From NCBI GenBank assembly GCA_029984035.1, contig JASBYJ010000009.1:1-64000 (forward strand): a stretch of 64,000 nt of DNA, read 5' to 3'. A program made the position numbers and the translations under genes. The notes beneath the pieces are model-generated. The model saw nothing but the letters and a program-made list of their open reading frames with translations, searched no databases and was not told the origin of the DNA. Positions 37,919 to 46,588 of this stretch are shown piece by piece (within the stretch, counting starts at the first letter, position 1; every line of letters starts with the position of its first letter). Origin of the DNA: Conchiformibius sp. (lineage in GTDB: Bacteria; Pseudomonadota; Gammaproteobacteria; Burkholderiales; Neisseriaceae).

Positions 37919-38398
37919 ATGAGATTCCTTGCTTATGCGTGTTTGGCGCTCGCCGTCGTGATAGCCGACCAAATGACGAAATTTGCGGTATTGAGCCGTT
38001 TTGAATATGCGGAACGTTTAAACGTTATCCCCCGTTTTTTTGATTTGACTTTGGTTTACAACCCGGGTGCGGCGTTCAGCTTCGGGGCGGGCATGGGCGG
38101 CGTTCAGAAGTATGTTTTGATTGTTTTGGCGTTTGCCATCAGCCTGTGGCTGGTTCGCGGCGTGGTAAAAGGCGAATTCGGCCAATGGGGCAATTGGGCG
38201 GCGGCCATGGTGGTGGGCGGTGCGATGGGTAATGTGATAGACCGCTTTATCCACGGACAGGTGGTGGATTTTCTGCTGTTTTATTGGCGGCAATGGTATT
38301 ACCCCGCTTTTAATGTTGCCGACAGTTTTATTTGCGTCGGTGTGTTTTTGTTGATTGTGGACGGCGTTTTGCAGAGTAAAAAGCAAAAGGCTGCCTGA
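37919..38398 (+). CDS. lspA: Lipoprotein signal peptidase (signal peptidase II)
   Basis: A 159-residue four-span inner-membrane aspartyl protease that cleaves prolipoprotein signal peptides. The catalytic Asp residues are in GNVIDRFIHG (Asp108) and FNVADS (Asp135). It would process the many lipoproteins in this window. An uptake sequence ends just before the start codon. ispH follows 41 bases after the stop. Confidence 0.97.
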   Translation: MRFLAYACLALAVVIADQMTKFAVLSRFEYAERLNVIPRFFDLTLVYNPGAAFSFGAGMGGVQKYVLIVLAFAISLWLVRGVVKGEFGQWGNWAAAMVVGGAMGNVIDRFIHGQVVDFLLFYWRQWYYPAFNVADSFICVGVFLLIVDGVLQSKKQKAA

Positions 38399-38439
38399 AA
38401 ACCGTTTTCTGTTTCGGTTTTTTGATTTTCGGGGAAATG

Positions 38440-39375
38440 ATGTCCGCCAAAACGATTATTCTTGCCAATCCGCGCGGCTTTTGTGCGGGTGTGGACCGCG
38501 CAATCAGTATTGTAGAGCGCGCTTTGGTGCAGTTTGGTGCGCCGGTGTATGTGCGGCACGAGGTGGTGCACAATAAATTTGTCGTGGACAATCTGCGCGC
38601 CAAAGGTGCGGTATTTATCGAAGATTTGTCGGATGTGCCGACCGGCTCGGTGCTGGTGTATTCCGCGCACGGCGTATCCAAGGCGGTGCAGGAAGAGGCG
38701 GCGCAGCGCGGTTTTCATGTTTTTGACGCCACTTGTCCGCTGGTTACCAAGGTGCATAAGGAAGTAACCCGGCTGCATGAACAGGGCTACCGTTTGATTA
38801 TGATTGGCCATGCCGGGCACCCCGAAGTGGAAGGTACGATGGGGCAGCTTGAAAAAGGCATGATGCTGTTGGTGGAAACGGTGGAAGATGTAGCCAAGCT
38901 GGATATTGCGCCTACCGAAAAATTGGCGCATGTGAGCCAAACCACGCTTTCGGTGGACGAAACCAAAGACATTATCGCGGCTTTGCAGGCGCGTTTTCCC
39001 CATATCCGCAGCCCGCATAAGGAAGACATTTGTTATGCCACAACCAACCGTCAGGAAGCGGTAAAAGATTTGGCGGCGCAATGCGATGTGGTGATTGTGG
39101 TGGGTTCGCCCAATTCGTCCAACAGCAACCGTTTGCGCGAAGTGGCGGCGTTGCGCGGCATTGATTCGTATATGGTGGACAACGCCGGACAGCTTCAGCC
39201 GCAATGGTTTGAAGGTAAACGGTGTGTCGGCGTAACGGCAGGTGCGTCCGCGCCCGAAGTGTTGGTTCGCGAAGTCATCGCACGTTTGCAGCAATGGGGC
39301 GCGGATACGGTGAAACAGGGGCGGGGAGCCGAAGAAAATATAGTGTTTGTTCTGCCTAAGGAATTAAGGGATTAG
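38440..39375 (+). CDS. ispH: 4-hydroxy-3-methylbut-2-enyl diphosphate reductase
   Basis: A 311-residue [4Fe-4S] enzyme, the last step of the MEP isoprenoid pathway. Cluster ligands lie in ANPRGFCAGVDRAI and FDATCPLVTKVH, with a third Cys later. YSAHGVSKAVQEEA and NSSNSNRLREVA bind substrate. Two ATGs stand together at 38437 and 38440; the second matches the family start and is better spaced from GGGGA at 38431. It continues the lspA unit and supplies precursors for IspB and MenA in this window. Confidence 0.96.
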   Translation: MSAKTIILANPRGFCAGVDRAISIVERALVQFGAPVYVRHEVVHNKFVVDNLRAKGAVFIEDLSDVPTGSVLVYSAHGVSKAVQEEAAQRGFHVFDATCPLVTKVHKEVTRLHEQGYRLIMIGHAGHPEVEGTMGQLEKGMMLLVETVEDVAKLDIAPTEKLAHVSQTTLSVDETKDIIAALQARFPHIRSPHKEDICYATTNRQEAVKDLAAQCDVVIVVGSPNSSNSNRLREVAALRGIDSYMVDNAGQLQPQWFEGKRCVGVTAGASAPEVLVREVIARLQQWGADTVKQGRGAEENIVFVLPKELRD

Positions 39376-39423
39376 GCAGCAAGGATAACCATATTTTTAC
39401 TAACCGAGCAAAAAGGAAAACCT

Positions 39424-39669
39424 ATGGCGACTTTGATGGAAAAAGAAAGCCTGATTAGCGCGCTTGCTTATCCAAGTTCGATTGTGCTGTTGCGATTGGA
39501 AGAAGATAGTGCGGAATTTCAAGAAAATTTAGACCTTCTCTCAAACAAGCGAAATTATTTTTACGATACGCCACCAGAAGAAATACGCTTCAAACACGAA
39601 GCCGCCGAAATCAAAGCCTTGATTGCCAAATACGAGCATCTGCCGATTTTGCCTAATTACCAACAATAG
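39424..39669 (+). CDS. Antitoxin-like protein paired with a dead zeta toxin
   Basis: An 81-residue acidic helical protein with AAGGAAAA before its ATG. The C-terminal part HEAAEIKALIAKYEHLPILP and its place right before a zeta-toxin relic suggest the cognate antitoxin. I infer this from position; sequence alone would not identify it. The reading frame is intact while the toxin is broken. Confidence 0.6.
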   Translation: MATLMEKESLISALAYPSSIVLLRLEEDSAEFQENLDLLSNKRNYFYDTPPEEIRFKHEAAEIKALIAKYEHLPILPNYQQ

Positions 39670-39670
39670 G

Positions 39671-40085
39671 GATTTCAAAAATACCGAAAACCAACTATGA
39701 CCTCCAAGCGGATTTAGATGAGAAATTTTCCATCATTTGGGAAAATCCAACCAATAATTCACCGTTCCAATCCGTGCAAAATCCTGTCCGCAACTCTTTT
39801 GGGCGGATAGCCTGGCGCAGGTAAATCTTTCGGAACGGAAAGAAGAAGAGAACGTTTGAACGGAAATGTAGTTACCGTCACAGCGATGAGTTCAGGCCAT
39901 ATCATGAAAGATATGAAGAAATCTGCAAGAAGTACGGCAAAGATGCTACGCGGCACACTTCGGATTTTTCAAATGCAATGATGGCGCGTTAGAGGCGAAG
40001 CCCTCAAAAACAAGTTCATGTCATTATCGAAGGTATGTTCAGCGATACTGCCGTTTCATTAAACAAGCCGAGAATTGAAAGATAC
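39671..40085 (+). pseudogene. Zeta-type toxin, inactivated
   Basis: Zeta toxins phosphorylate UDP-N-acetylglucosamine and so block wall synthesis. Pieces of one are readable in three frames: IPKTNYDLQADLDEKFSIIW, then TLLGG-stop-PGAGKSFGTE (the Walker A motif, its Gln codon changed to TAG at about 39812), NGNVVTV, SDEFRPYHERYEEI, RHTSDFSNAMMAR, and VHVIIEGMFSDTAVSLN. At least three small indels plus the nonsense codon separate them. The gene starts right after the antitoxin-like ORF. Confidence 0.85.
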
Positions 40086-40140
40086 GTTTCAGGCTGCCTG
40101 AACATCAGATATTTCCCCTTTATCAAGGGTGGCGCATATT

Positions 40141-41103
40141 ATGAAAACTTTACTCGTCCGCCTGTCCAGCATGGGCGACCTTATCCATACCCTGCCTGCC
40201 GTGTCCGATTTGGCGCGGCACCGCCCCGATATCGAGCTGCATTGGCTGTGCGAAGCGGCTTTTGCCGATATCGCCCGCCTGCATCCGTTTGTGGCCAAGG
40301 TGTATCCGATGCGGTGGCGGCAGTGGCGCAAACGTTTGTTTCAGGCAGCCGTGCGGCAGGAAATGGCCGCGCTTTACCGCAATTTGCGGTATGAAGCTTA
40401 CGGGCAGGTTCTGGATAGCCAAAGTTTGTTGAAGTCTGCCGTGTTTGCCCGTTTCGCGGGCGTACCCGTGATGGGTCTGGATAAAAACAGCGCACGCGAG
40501 CGTTTGGCGGCATGTTTTTACGGGCGCACGTTTGCCGTAGAAAAAGGACGGAATGCCGTATGGCGCAACCGCAGGCTGTTTGCCCAGGCGTTCGGCTATC
40601 AGGAAAGCGGCCGTGCCGATTTCGGTATCGCCGTACCCGAAATGGGCAGGCTGCCTGAAAAACCGCCCGCTTATTTTGTGGCATTGCACGCTACCAGCCG
40701 CGACAGCAAATTGTGGGCCTTGCATTATTGGTTGGCATTTTTGCAGCAGCTTTACGATACCTACCGTCTGCCTGTTTTATTGCCATGGGGCAGCATTGAA
40801 GAACGGCAGCGTGCGGAAAAAATAGCCGGACAGCTTCCGTTTGTACAGGTTTGCCCGAAATTGGATTTGCTTCAGGCTGCCGATGTGTTGCAACATGCGC
40901 GCGCCGTGATTGGCGTGGATACGGGTTTGCTGCATTTGGCCGATGCCGCAGATGTGCCTTTGGTCGGCATTTACACCGACAGCGACCCCGACAAAACAGG
41001 CGTGCAACCTTCCGAACGCGCCCGCAATCTCGGCGGCATCGGCCAGATGCCCGAGCCTGCACAAGTTTGGCAGGCGTTGGGAGAAGTGTTGGCAAACGGT
41101 TAG
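40141..41103 (+). CDS. waaC: Lipopolysaccharide heptosyltransferase I
   Basis: A 320-residue GT9-family enzyme that adds the first heptose to Kdo of the LOS inner core. The N-terminus MKTLLVRLSSMGDLIHTLPA is diagnostic, and the C-terminal ADP-heptose site includes AVIGVDTGLLHLADAADVPL and GIYTDSDPDKTG. The ATG at 40141 is preferred to one at 40129 because the family begins there and AAGGGTGG is suitably placed. With waaA it provides LOS core steps, but the two are 16 kb apart. Confidence 0.95.
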   Translation: MKTLLVRLSSMGDLIHTLPAVSDLARHRPDIELHWLCEAAFADIARLHPFVAKVYPMRWRQWRKRLFQAAVRQEMAALYRNLRYEAYGQVLDSQSLLKSAVFARFAGVPVMGLDKNSARERLAACFYGRTFAVEKGRNAVWRNRRLFAQAFGYQESGRADFGIAVPEMGRLPEKPPAYFVALHATSRDSKLWALHYWLAFLQQLYDTYRLPVLLPWGSIEERQRAEKIAGQLPFVQVCPKLDLLQAADVLQHARAVIGVDTGLLHLADAADVPLVGIYTDSDPDKTGVQPSERARNLGGIGQMPEPAQVWQALGEVLANG

Positions 41104-41238
41104 TATTAAGGGTTGGATTTATCACGTATAATATTGTTTAATAGGTAAATATTTCTGTTGTGCGGGATATTCGTACCGTTTTGATTCTGTGTCCGTTGCC
41201 TGTGTTTTTTATTAATTGATTGGTAGGTAATAGTCAAA

Positions 41239-41270
41239 AAAGGCTGCCTGAAGCGTTTCAGGCAGCCTTT
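41239..41270. terminator. Bidirectional uptake-sequence terminator
   Basis: AAAGGCTGCCTGAA (41239-41252) and its complement (41257-41270) lie between convergent waaC and the fumarase gene, with A-runs and T-runs on both sides. It can end both transcripts. Confidence 0.85.
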
Positions 41271-41292
41271 GGGCTTTTAAACGGTAAAACAA

Positions 41293-42816
41293 TTAACTGC
41301 TCACGGGAATAATGCCGATTTTCGCCTGCCACTTGCGCGGGGCAACGGCGTGGACGGACTGACCTTGGCTGTCCACCGCCACCGTAACCGGCATGTCTTT
41401 TACTTCAAACTCGTAAATCGCTTCCATGCCCAAATCGGCAAACGCCACCACTTTCGCCTGTTTGATGGCTTTGGCAACCAGATACGCCGAACCGCCCACC
41501 GCCATCAGATACACCGCGCCGTGTTCGGCAATCGCTTCGCAGGCAGCCTCGCCGCGCTCGGATTTGCCAATCATGCCCAGCAATCCCGTTTCCTGCAGCA
41601 TTTGGCGGGTAAATTTGTCCATGCGCGTGGCGGTGGTGGGACCGGCGGGGCCGACCACTTCATCGCGCACGGGGTCAACCGGCCCGACGTAGTAAATCAT
41701 CTTGTTTGTAAAATCCACAGGCAAAGGCTCGCCCTTGTTGAGCATGTCCACCATGCGTTTGTGCGCGGCATCGCGGCCGGTGTAAATTTTGCCGTTGAGC
41801 AGCAGCACGTCGCCCATTTTCCATTGCGCCACGTCTGCTTTGGTGAGCGTGTCCAGATTCACACGGATACCGTTTTCGGCGTGGTAGGTGATGTCGGGCC
41901 AATCGTCCAAAGACGGCGCTTCCAGTTGCGCCGCGCCGCTTCCGTCCAATTCAAATTCCACATGGCGGGTGGCGGCGCAGTTGGGAATCATGGCCACGGG
42001 TTTGGAGGCGGCGTGGGTGGGGTAATCCAAAATTTTCACGTCCAAAACGGTGGTCAAACCGCCCAAACCTTGTGCGCCGATGCCCAAAGCGTTTACTTTT
42101 TCAAACAGTTCCAAACGCAGTTTTTCTACGGTGGACAGCTCCGCGCCCGAAGCGGCTTTGTCTTGCAAATCGTGAATGTCAATGTGGTCCATCAGCGATT
42201 CTTTCGCCAGCAACGCGGCTTTTTCGGGCGTGCCGCCGATGCCGATGCCCAAAATGCCGGGCGGACACCAGCCCGCACCCATGGTCGGCACGGTTTTCAG
42301 CACCCAATCCACGATGCTGTCCGAAGGGTTGAGCATCGCCATTTTGGATTTATTTTCCGAGCCGCCGCCCTTGGCCGCGCAGGTAACGTGAATGCGGTCG
42401 CCTTTGACGACTTCCATATGGACGACTGCGGGGGTGTTGTCTTTGGTGTTCAAGCGTTTGCCCGCAGGGTCGGCGAGTACCGAAGCGCGCAGTTTGTTGT
42501 CTTCCCAAGTGTAGGCACGGCGCACGCCTTCGTCCACCATTTCCTGCACACTCATATCGCTGTCCCAACGCACGTCCATGCCGATTTTCAAAAACACGGT
42601 GGCGATGCCCGTGTCTTGGCAGATGGGACGACGACCTTCGGCGCACATGCGGCTGTTGGCAAGGATTTGCGTCATCGCATCGCGGGCGGCGGGGTTTTCC
42701 TCGCGCTCCAAGGCCTTGCTCAAGGCTTGAATATAGTCTTTGGGGTGGTAGTAGCTGATGAATTGGAAAGCATCGGCAATGCTTTGGATAAAGTCTTCTT
42801 TTTTGATGATGGTCAT
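41293..42816 (-). CDS. fumA: Fumarate hydratase, class I (iron-sulfur)
   Basis: A 507-residue class I fumarase that converts fumarate to malate with a [4Fe-4S] cluster. The cluster Cys are in GRRPICQDTG, GAGWCPPGILGIGIGGT and IPNCAATRHVEF. The N-terminal alpha part and C-terminal beta part (GPAGPTTATRMDKFTRQML) are fused, as in E. coli FumA/FumB. This enzyme is oxygen sensitive. The opposite strand has a 532-codon open frame that is only a shadow of this gene. The upstream gap (42817-43108) has two uptake sequences. Confidence 0.96.
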   Translation of the reverse strand: MTIIKKEDFIQSIADAFQFISYYHPKDYIQALSKALEREENPAARDAMTQILANSRMCAEGRRPICQDTGIATVFLKIGMDVRWDSDMSVQEMVDEGVRRAYTWEDNKLRASVLADPAGKRLNTKDNTPAVVHMEVVKGDRIHVTCAAKGGGSENKSKMAMLNPSDSIVDWVLKTVPTMGAGWCPPGILGIGIGGTPEKAALLAKESLMDHIDIHDLQDKAASGAELSTVEKLRLELFEKVNALGIGAQGLGGLTTVLDVKILDYPTHAASKPVAMIPNCAATRHVEFELDGSGAAQLEAPSLDDWPDITYHAENGIRVNLDTLTKADVAQWKMGDVLLLNGKIYTGRDAAHKRMVDMLNKGEPLPVDFTNKMIYYVGPVDPVRDEVVGPAGPTTATRMDKFTRQMLQETGLLGMIGKSERGEAACEAIAEHGAVYLMAVGGSAYLVAKAIKQAKVVAFADLGMEAIYEFEVKDMPVTVAVDSQGQSVHAVAPRKWQAKIGIIPVSS

Positions 42817-43108
42817 GGTTTGGGTTCCTTGTTGGGTTTATGGCGGCAAACAGGCTGCCTGAAAAATGATGGTTTTGTAGGGTTGATGCCGTCAATGCGG
42901 GTAATCGGCAAACCCCAAAGCGGCAATACGATGCATATTATCTATTAACGCATTGATAGGAAAGTGTGCATATCAATTCTATGATAGCAAAAAGTGTTTA
43001 TCAAAACCAAACGCGGAATATTTTCAGGCAGCCTGAGACAACGTGCTGCCTGAAAATATGACGGTATGGGCGCAAAGTAGGGTGTTGATTTGGTTTAATG
43101 AAAACCGA

Positions 43109-44287
43109 CTACTGGTTCAGACCGCTTTTTCCCGATGCCGTTTTCTCAATGATTTTCTCTACCAGCCTGTCGGTTGCATGAGCGACATTGTCTTCTTTGC
43201 CGTCCGGGGGTGCCATAAATTGGTATTGCAACAATTTGTCGCGGATTTTGCCGAAGGTCTCCTGAACGTATTCGGCGGATTTGTGAGGGTCGTTCAAATG
43301 GGCGGCGGCGTGTTGCGAAGCCTTGAGCAGGCCGCTATACAATTCGACTTGATGCTTGGCGGCGGAAAAATGGCGAACTTCGTCCAAAAACTTTTTATGA
43401 TGGCGCAGCAGTGTGGTTGCCAGGATTAAAATCAGCAGCACTGGAAAGGAGTATGTGGCAAACGACCAATTCAATGCTTTGCCGTCTCCGCCAATATTTT
43501 CACCCAGCCAATGGGTGCAGATGAAGAAAATAATTAACACAAAATCAATACAAATCAGCGCCCATGCGAATAACCAAATATGGCGTGCAGATTCTCTGTA
43601 TTCATCAATTTGCGTTTGCATTCCGTCTTTGAAAATATCTGATAAGGCTTGTTGGGCTTTGTCGATTTCTTTTGACAAATGGACCTTGGCAGTGTCTTTG
43701 ATTTGCTGCAATTCGGCTTGGGTTTCGGCTTTTTCCTTTTTCACTTGTTCCAATTCTGTTTGCAGGCGTTCTTTTTCTTCCGAATCGGTGGAGGCTTGCG
43801 CCAATGCTTTTTGCAATTGGCCGATTTGCCGGGATTGCGTCTTGATTTGTTGTTCCAAATCGAAGCCGGGCAGATTGATGAATGGCGGTAAGCCTAAAGC
43901 CTGTTGCCAATGGTATGCGGATTGAATGGCATCGGTTGCATATAGTGCATTTTGAAGGTCTGCTCCTAGAAGGTCTGCTCCTAGAAGGTCTGCTCCTAGA
44001 AGGTCTGCTCCTCGAAGGTCTGCTCCTCGAAGGTCTGCTCCTCGAAGGTCTGCTCCTCGAAGGTTTGCTTTTGGAAGGCCTACTCCTCGAAGGTTTGCTT
44101 CTTGAAGGTTTGCTGTTAGAAGGTTTGCTGTTAGAAGGTTTGCATTTTCAAAATTTAGTCCTATCAATATCTGTCCCGACAAATCTGCCCGTTTTCCTTT
44201 TGTGCCGTCGCTTTCCAACCACAGGTTATGCTGCCGCACTATTTCGTCCAGCTGTTCTTGTGTCAGAGTATTGTCTTTGTATGGCAT
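43109..44287 (-). CDS. Pentapeptide-repeat protein with coiled coil and membrane anchor
   Basis: A 392-residue protein with four parts: a short head, a pentapeptide-repeat region at about 34-112 (A-N-L-x-x units, then A-D-L-R-G and A-D-L-L-G), a coiled coil at about 144-225, two membrane spans at about 237-258 and 276-294, and a cytoplasmic tail. The pentapeptides should form a right-handed beta-helix. The ATG at 44287 has GAGGA eight bases upstream; a longer frame to 44461 is not credible. Its function is unknown. The repeat DNA is a tandem array likely to vary in length. Confidence 0.85.
   Translation of the reverse strand: MPYKDNTLTQEQLDEIVRQHNLWLESDGTKGKRADLSGQILIGLNFENANLLTANLLTANLQEANLRGVGLPKANLRGADLRGADLRGADLRGADLLGADLLGADLLGADLQNALYATDAIQSAYHWQQALGLPPFINLPGFDLEQQIKTQSRQIGQLQKALAQASTDSEEKERLQTELEQVKKEKAETQAELQQIKDTAKVHLSKEIDKAQQALSDIFKDGMQTQIDEYRESARHIWLFAWALICIDFVLIIFFICTHWLGENIGGDGKALNWSFATYSFPVLLILILATTLLRHHKKFLDEVRHFSAAKHQVELYSGLLKASQHAAAHLNDPHKSAEYVQETFGKIRDKLLQYQFMAPPDGKEDNVAHATDRLVEKIIEKTASGKSGLNQ
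43954..44148. repeat. 15-bp tandem array, 13 units
   Basis: Thirteen consecutive 15-bp units of the type GAAGGTCTGCTCCTA run from 43954 to 44148. Units 1-3 are identical, and units 4-7 are identical to each other and differ from them by one base; the rest are diverged. Each unit encodes one pentapeptide on the minus strand, so gain or loss of units keeps both the reading frame and the beta-helix register. Confidence 0.95.
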
Positions 44288-44496
44288 CGTATTTATCCTC
44301 GGCAAATAACCGTTTTGATATTCAAAGCGGTTATGACACAAAATCTTGCAGGCGGCAAGTTGTGATAGAAAAGTTTGAGCCTGTTGTTTTACCGGGCTTT
44401 GCCGCTCTATGGTCGGCAGCTTGCCGTATAATCCGCTTTTTATTGTTATCCGGCCGCTCAATCTGCCCTGCGGCTTTTTTCAGGCAGCCTGAAACC

Positions 44497-45372
44497 ATGC
44501 AGAAGCATTATCAAAAAGCTCTGGAGAGCATTATTCCTGCCGCTTTGTATGTGGTGGCGACCCCTATCGGCAATTTGTCCGACATCACTTTACGCGCTTT
44601 GGCGGTGTTGCAGCGTGCGGATTTGGTGTGCGCGGAAGATACGCGCGTATCGGCGCAGCTGCTCAGTGCCTACGGCATCACGGCCAAACTGGTGAGCGTG
44701 CGCGAACACAACGAGCAGCAAATGGCCGACAAAATCATTGCGGCGCTGCAAAGCGGGCAAACGGTTGCCCAGATTTCCGATGCGGGCACGCCTGCGGTGT
44801 GCGACCCGGGCGCGAAACTGGCGGCGCGGGTGCGCGAGGCGGGATTTAAGGTGGTGCCTGTGGTGGGTGCTTCGGCGGTGATGGCGGCTTTGAGCGTGGC
44901 AGGCATTACCGGGCCGCATTTTTATTTCCACGGTTTTCTGCCGCCCAAATCGGGAGAGCGGCAAAAGTTGTTCGAGCGGTTTCAGGCAGCCGATTATCCC
45001 GTTATCGCCTTTGAAACGCCGCACCGCATCGCGGCGGCTTTGGAGGATATGGCGGCGTGTTTCCCGCAGAGAAGAATCATGCTGGCGCGGGAAATCACGA
45101 AAACTTTTGAAACGTTTCTGCACGGCACGGTCGGCGACGTTCAGGCAGCCTTACGTTCGGACGGCAACCAAATGCGCGGCGAGATGGTGTTGGTGCTGTA
45201 TCCCGAACAGAAAGAAAAAACCGACAGCCTGCCCGAAGAGGCGCAAAGGGTGATGAAAATCCTATCCGTACAGCTGCCGACCAAGCAGGCGGCTGAATTG
45301 GCGGCGCAAATCAGCGGCGGGAATAAAAAAGCGTTGTATGATTTGGCTTTAACTTGGAAAAACAAAGATTAA
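44497..45372 (+). CDS. rsmI: 16S rRNA (cytidine-1402 2'-O)-methyltransferase
   Basis: A 291-residue RsmI that methylates the ribose of C1402 in the ribosomal decoding centre. The tetrapyrrole-methylase-like fold is clear: LYVVATPIGNLSDITLRALA, then CAEDTRVSAQLLSAYG, QISDAGTPAVCDPGAKLA and AFETPHRIAAALEDM. The ATG at 44497 follows an uptake sequence. The same frame is open far upstream across the pentapeptide repeats on the other strand; that extension is artefact. Confidence 0.96.
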   Translation: MQKHYQKALESIIPAALYVVATPIGNLSDITLRALAVLQRADLVCAEDTRVSAQLLSAYGITAKLVSVREHNEQQMADKIIAALQSGQTVAQISDAGTPAVCDPGAKLAARVREAGFKVVPVVGASAVMAALSVAGITGPHFYFHGFLPPKSGERQKLFERFQAADYPVIAFETPHRIAAALEDMAACFPQRRIMLAREITKTFETFLHGTVGDVQAALRSDGNQMRGEMVLVLYPEQKEKTDSLPEEAQRVMKILSVQLPTKQAAELAAQISGGNKKALYDLALTWKNKD

Positions 45373-45528
45373 ACGTTTTTCAGGCTGCCTGAATGCTTTC
45401 GGTATCGCGGCAAGCCGTTGTTTATCGGGTTGTCAGACAGCATATTGCAAAGCAACAGGAAGAGACAAAGCATTTTGTATCTTCCTGTTTTGATTTCTTG
45501 AAAAGTTTTACACATTCTGCAAGATAGA

Positions 45529-45939
45529 ATGATGCACGTGGGCGTTTTATCCATGCCTGTTTTAACTGCTTTGGAAGACTGGGGTATTCTGCCTCAGTCT
45601 GCGGTAATCAGCATGGGCGATGTGGACATTACCCATGCCTTGCGGATAGGCAAACAAGAACGCGGTCAAGCCATGCCTGCGGCGTTTGTCCGAAACATAC
45701 CAGAATTGCTGTTAAAACCTGACGCCGTTTATTTGCAGGCGGATAAAATTAAACCGATGCTATGGTTTGTGTACGAAACAGACAAAGGGAAGTTTCTTTT
45801 GCAAATTGATAAAACAGATAAAAAGAGTAAAGAAAAAATGAATATTATTAGAACAGCAGGGAAAATCTTTAACTGGAATAGCTCTCTTAAGCAACACATC
45901 CTGCTTTGGGGGAAAGAATTAGCAGAACGGGACTACTAG
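45529..45939 (+). CDS. Phage-derived fragment, head-morphogenesis C-terminal (nuclease-like) domain
   Basis: A 136-residue frame from the ATG at 45529. The pattern GDVDITHALRIGKQERGQAM, VRNIPELLLKPDAVYL and NIIRTAGKIF resembles the C-terminal domain of Mu-like head-morphogenesis proteins, an RNase-like domain (PBECR type). The rest of the phage protein is missing. It could be decayed or could persist as a small effector. No clear ribosome site is seen. Confidence 0.5.
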   Translation: MMHVGVLSMPVLTALEDWGILPQSAVISMGDVDITHALRIGKQERGQAMPAAFVRNIPELLLKPDAVYLQADKIKPMLWFVYETDKGKFLLQIDKTDKKSKEKMNIIRTAGKIFNWNSSLKQHILLWGKELAERDY

Positions 45940-46014
45940 AAGCGTTGGGATTCGAACCCACATAATACTAACATACAAAATATGCCGTAACCCTTACCAG
46001 TTGGAAACTACTTC
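45939..46014 (-). other. tRNA-like relic
   Basis: On the minus strand 76 bases show tRNA landmarks: a D-loop-like AACTGGTAA, the T-arm GGGTTCGAATCCC, and a weak anticodon stem with loop ATTTTGT that would place TTT as anticodon. The acceptor stem pairs only at its first five positions and no CCA is encoded. It lies between two phage-like fragments, so a decayed phage or attachment-site tRNA is likely. Confidence 0.4.
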
Positions 46015-46035
46015 AGGTAGCCCGTTTTTTTATTA

Positions 46036-46269
46036 TACAAGATAAATATAGAAATCAACACTCTAGATTTGGGAAGCAACCTTAACCGGCTTGCCCAAAA
46101 ACCGGACAACCGCCGCCATTTGACGGCCAACTTGTCCCGCACCCTGTACAACGCCGTTTTGGACAATTTCGATGCAGAAGGGCGGCCGAAGTGGCAGCCG
46201 CGCCAATCATCGGAAGGCGACAAAGGCCACAAGCTCTTACAGGCTAAAAGCCCGCTACGGTTTGGGTAA
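46036..46269 (+). pseudogene. Mu-like virion morphogenesis protein (gpG-like), fragment
   Basis: The frame reads INIEINTLDLGSNLNRLAQK, then NLSRTLYNAVLDNF and AEGRPKWQP, which match the start of Mu-like phage virion-morphogenesis proteins. No ATG exists at the expected start (ATA instead), and the frame stops at 46269 after half the usual length. With the neighbouring fragment it marks a Mu-like prophage remnant. Confidence 0.6.
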
Positions 46270-46588
46270 GCGGCACTGATGTTTTCTCTGCCATTTCTGT
46301 TTGTTCTGCAATTTTTTCTTTTTAAATCATTAAATGATTTAATTTCCGTAATTGGGATTGTAACCTTGCCCTTTGCCGTGAAGGTGAAAAGGTAATGCGG
46401 CAAACTTGCTCATAAAGGCAGCCTTTTGTGTATTGGCTTGGTGCGGATTTTTGAATCATTCGGTGCTGGGGTCTTGAAAATCTGGGAGGCAGTAGGCGGC
46501 GAAGCGGACAGGAGAACAGACGGCACTGCCGCCTGTTTAATTTTCGCTCCGAATGCCGTCTTGTCGGTAAGGGGGCGGGTATAGACCC

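Noticed and set aside
41350..42948. A 532-codon open frame on the plus strand
   Set aside because: It lies entirely opposite the fumarase gene and its upstream gap. The peptide is His/Phe/Gly-rich with no domain pattern, whereas the minus strand encodes a clear class I fumarase.
42941..42990. Possible FNR box upstream of the fumarase gene
   Set aside because: TTGAT and ATCAA are present, but the gap is 14 bases in place of four.
43954..44148. Tandem array as a CRISPR or origin repeat
   Set aside because: The 15-bp period encodes pentapeptides in frame, which explains it fully.
43882..44496. Long N-terminal extension of RsmI
   Set aside because: It translates the antisense of the pentapeptide array (LLLEG repeats), and the family start is at 44497.
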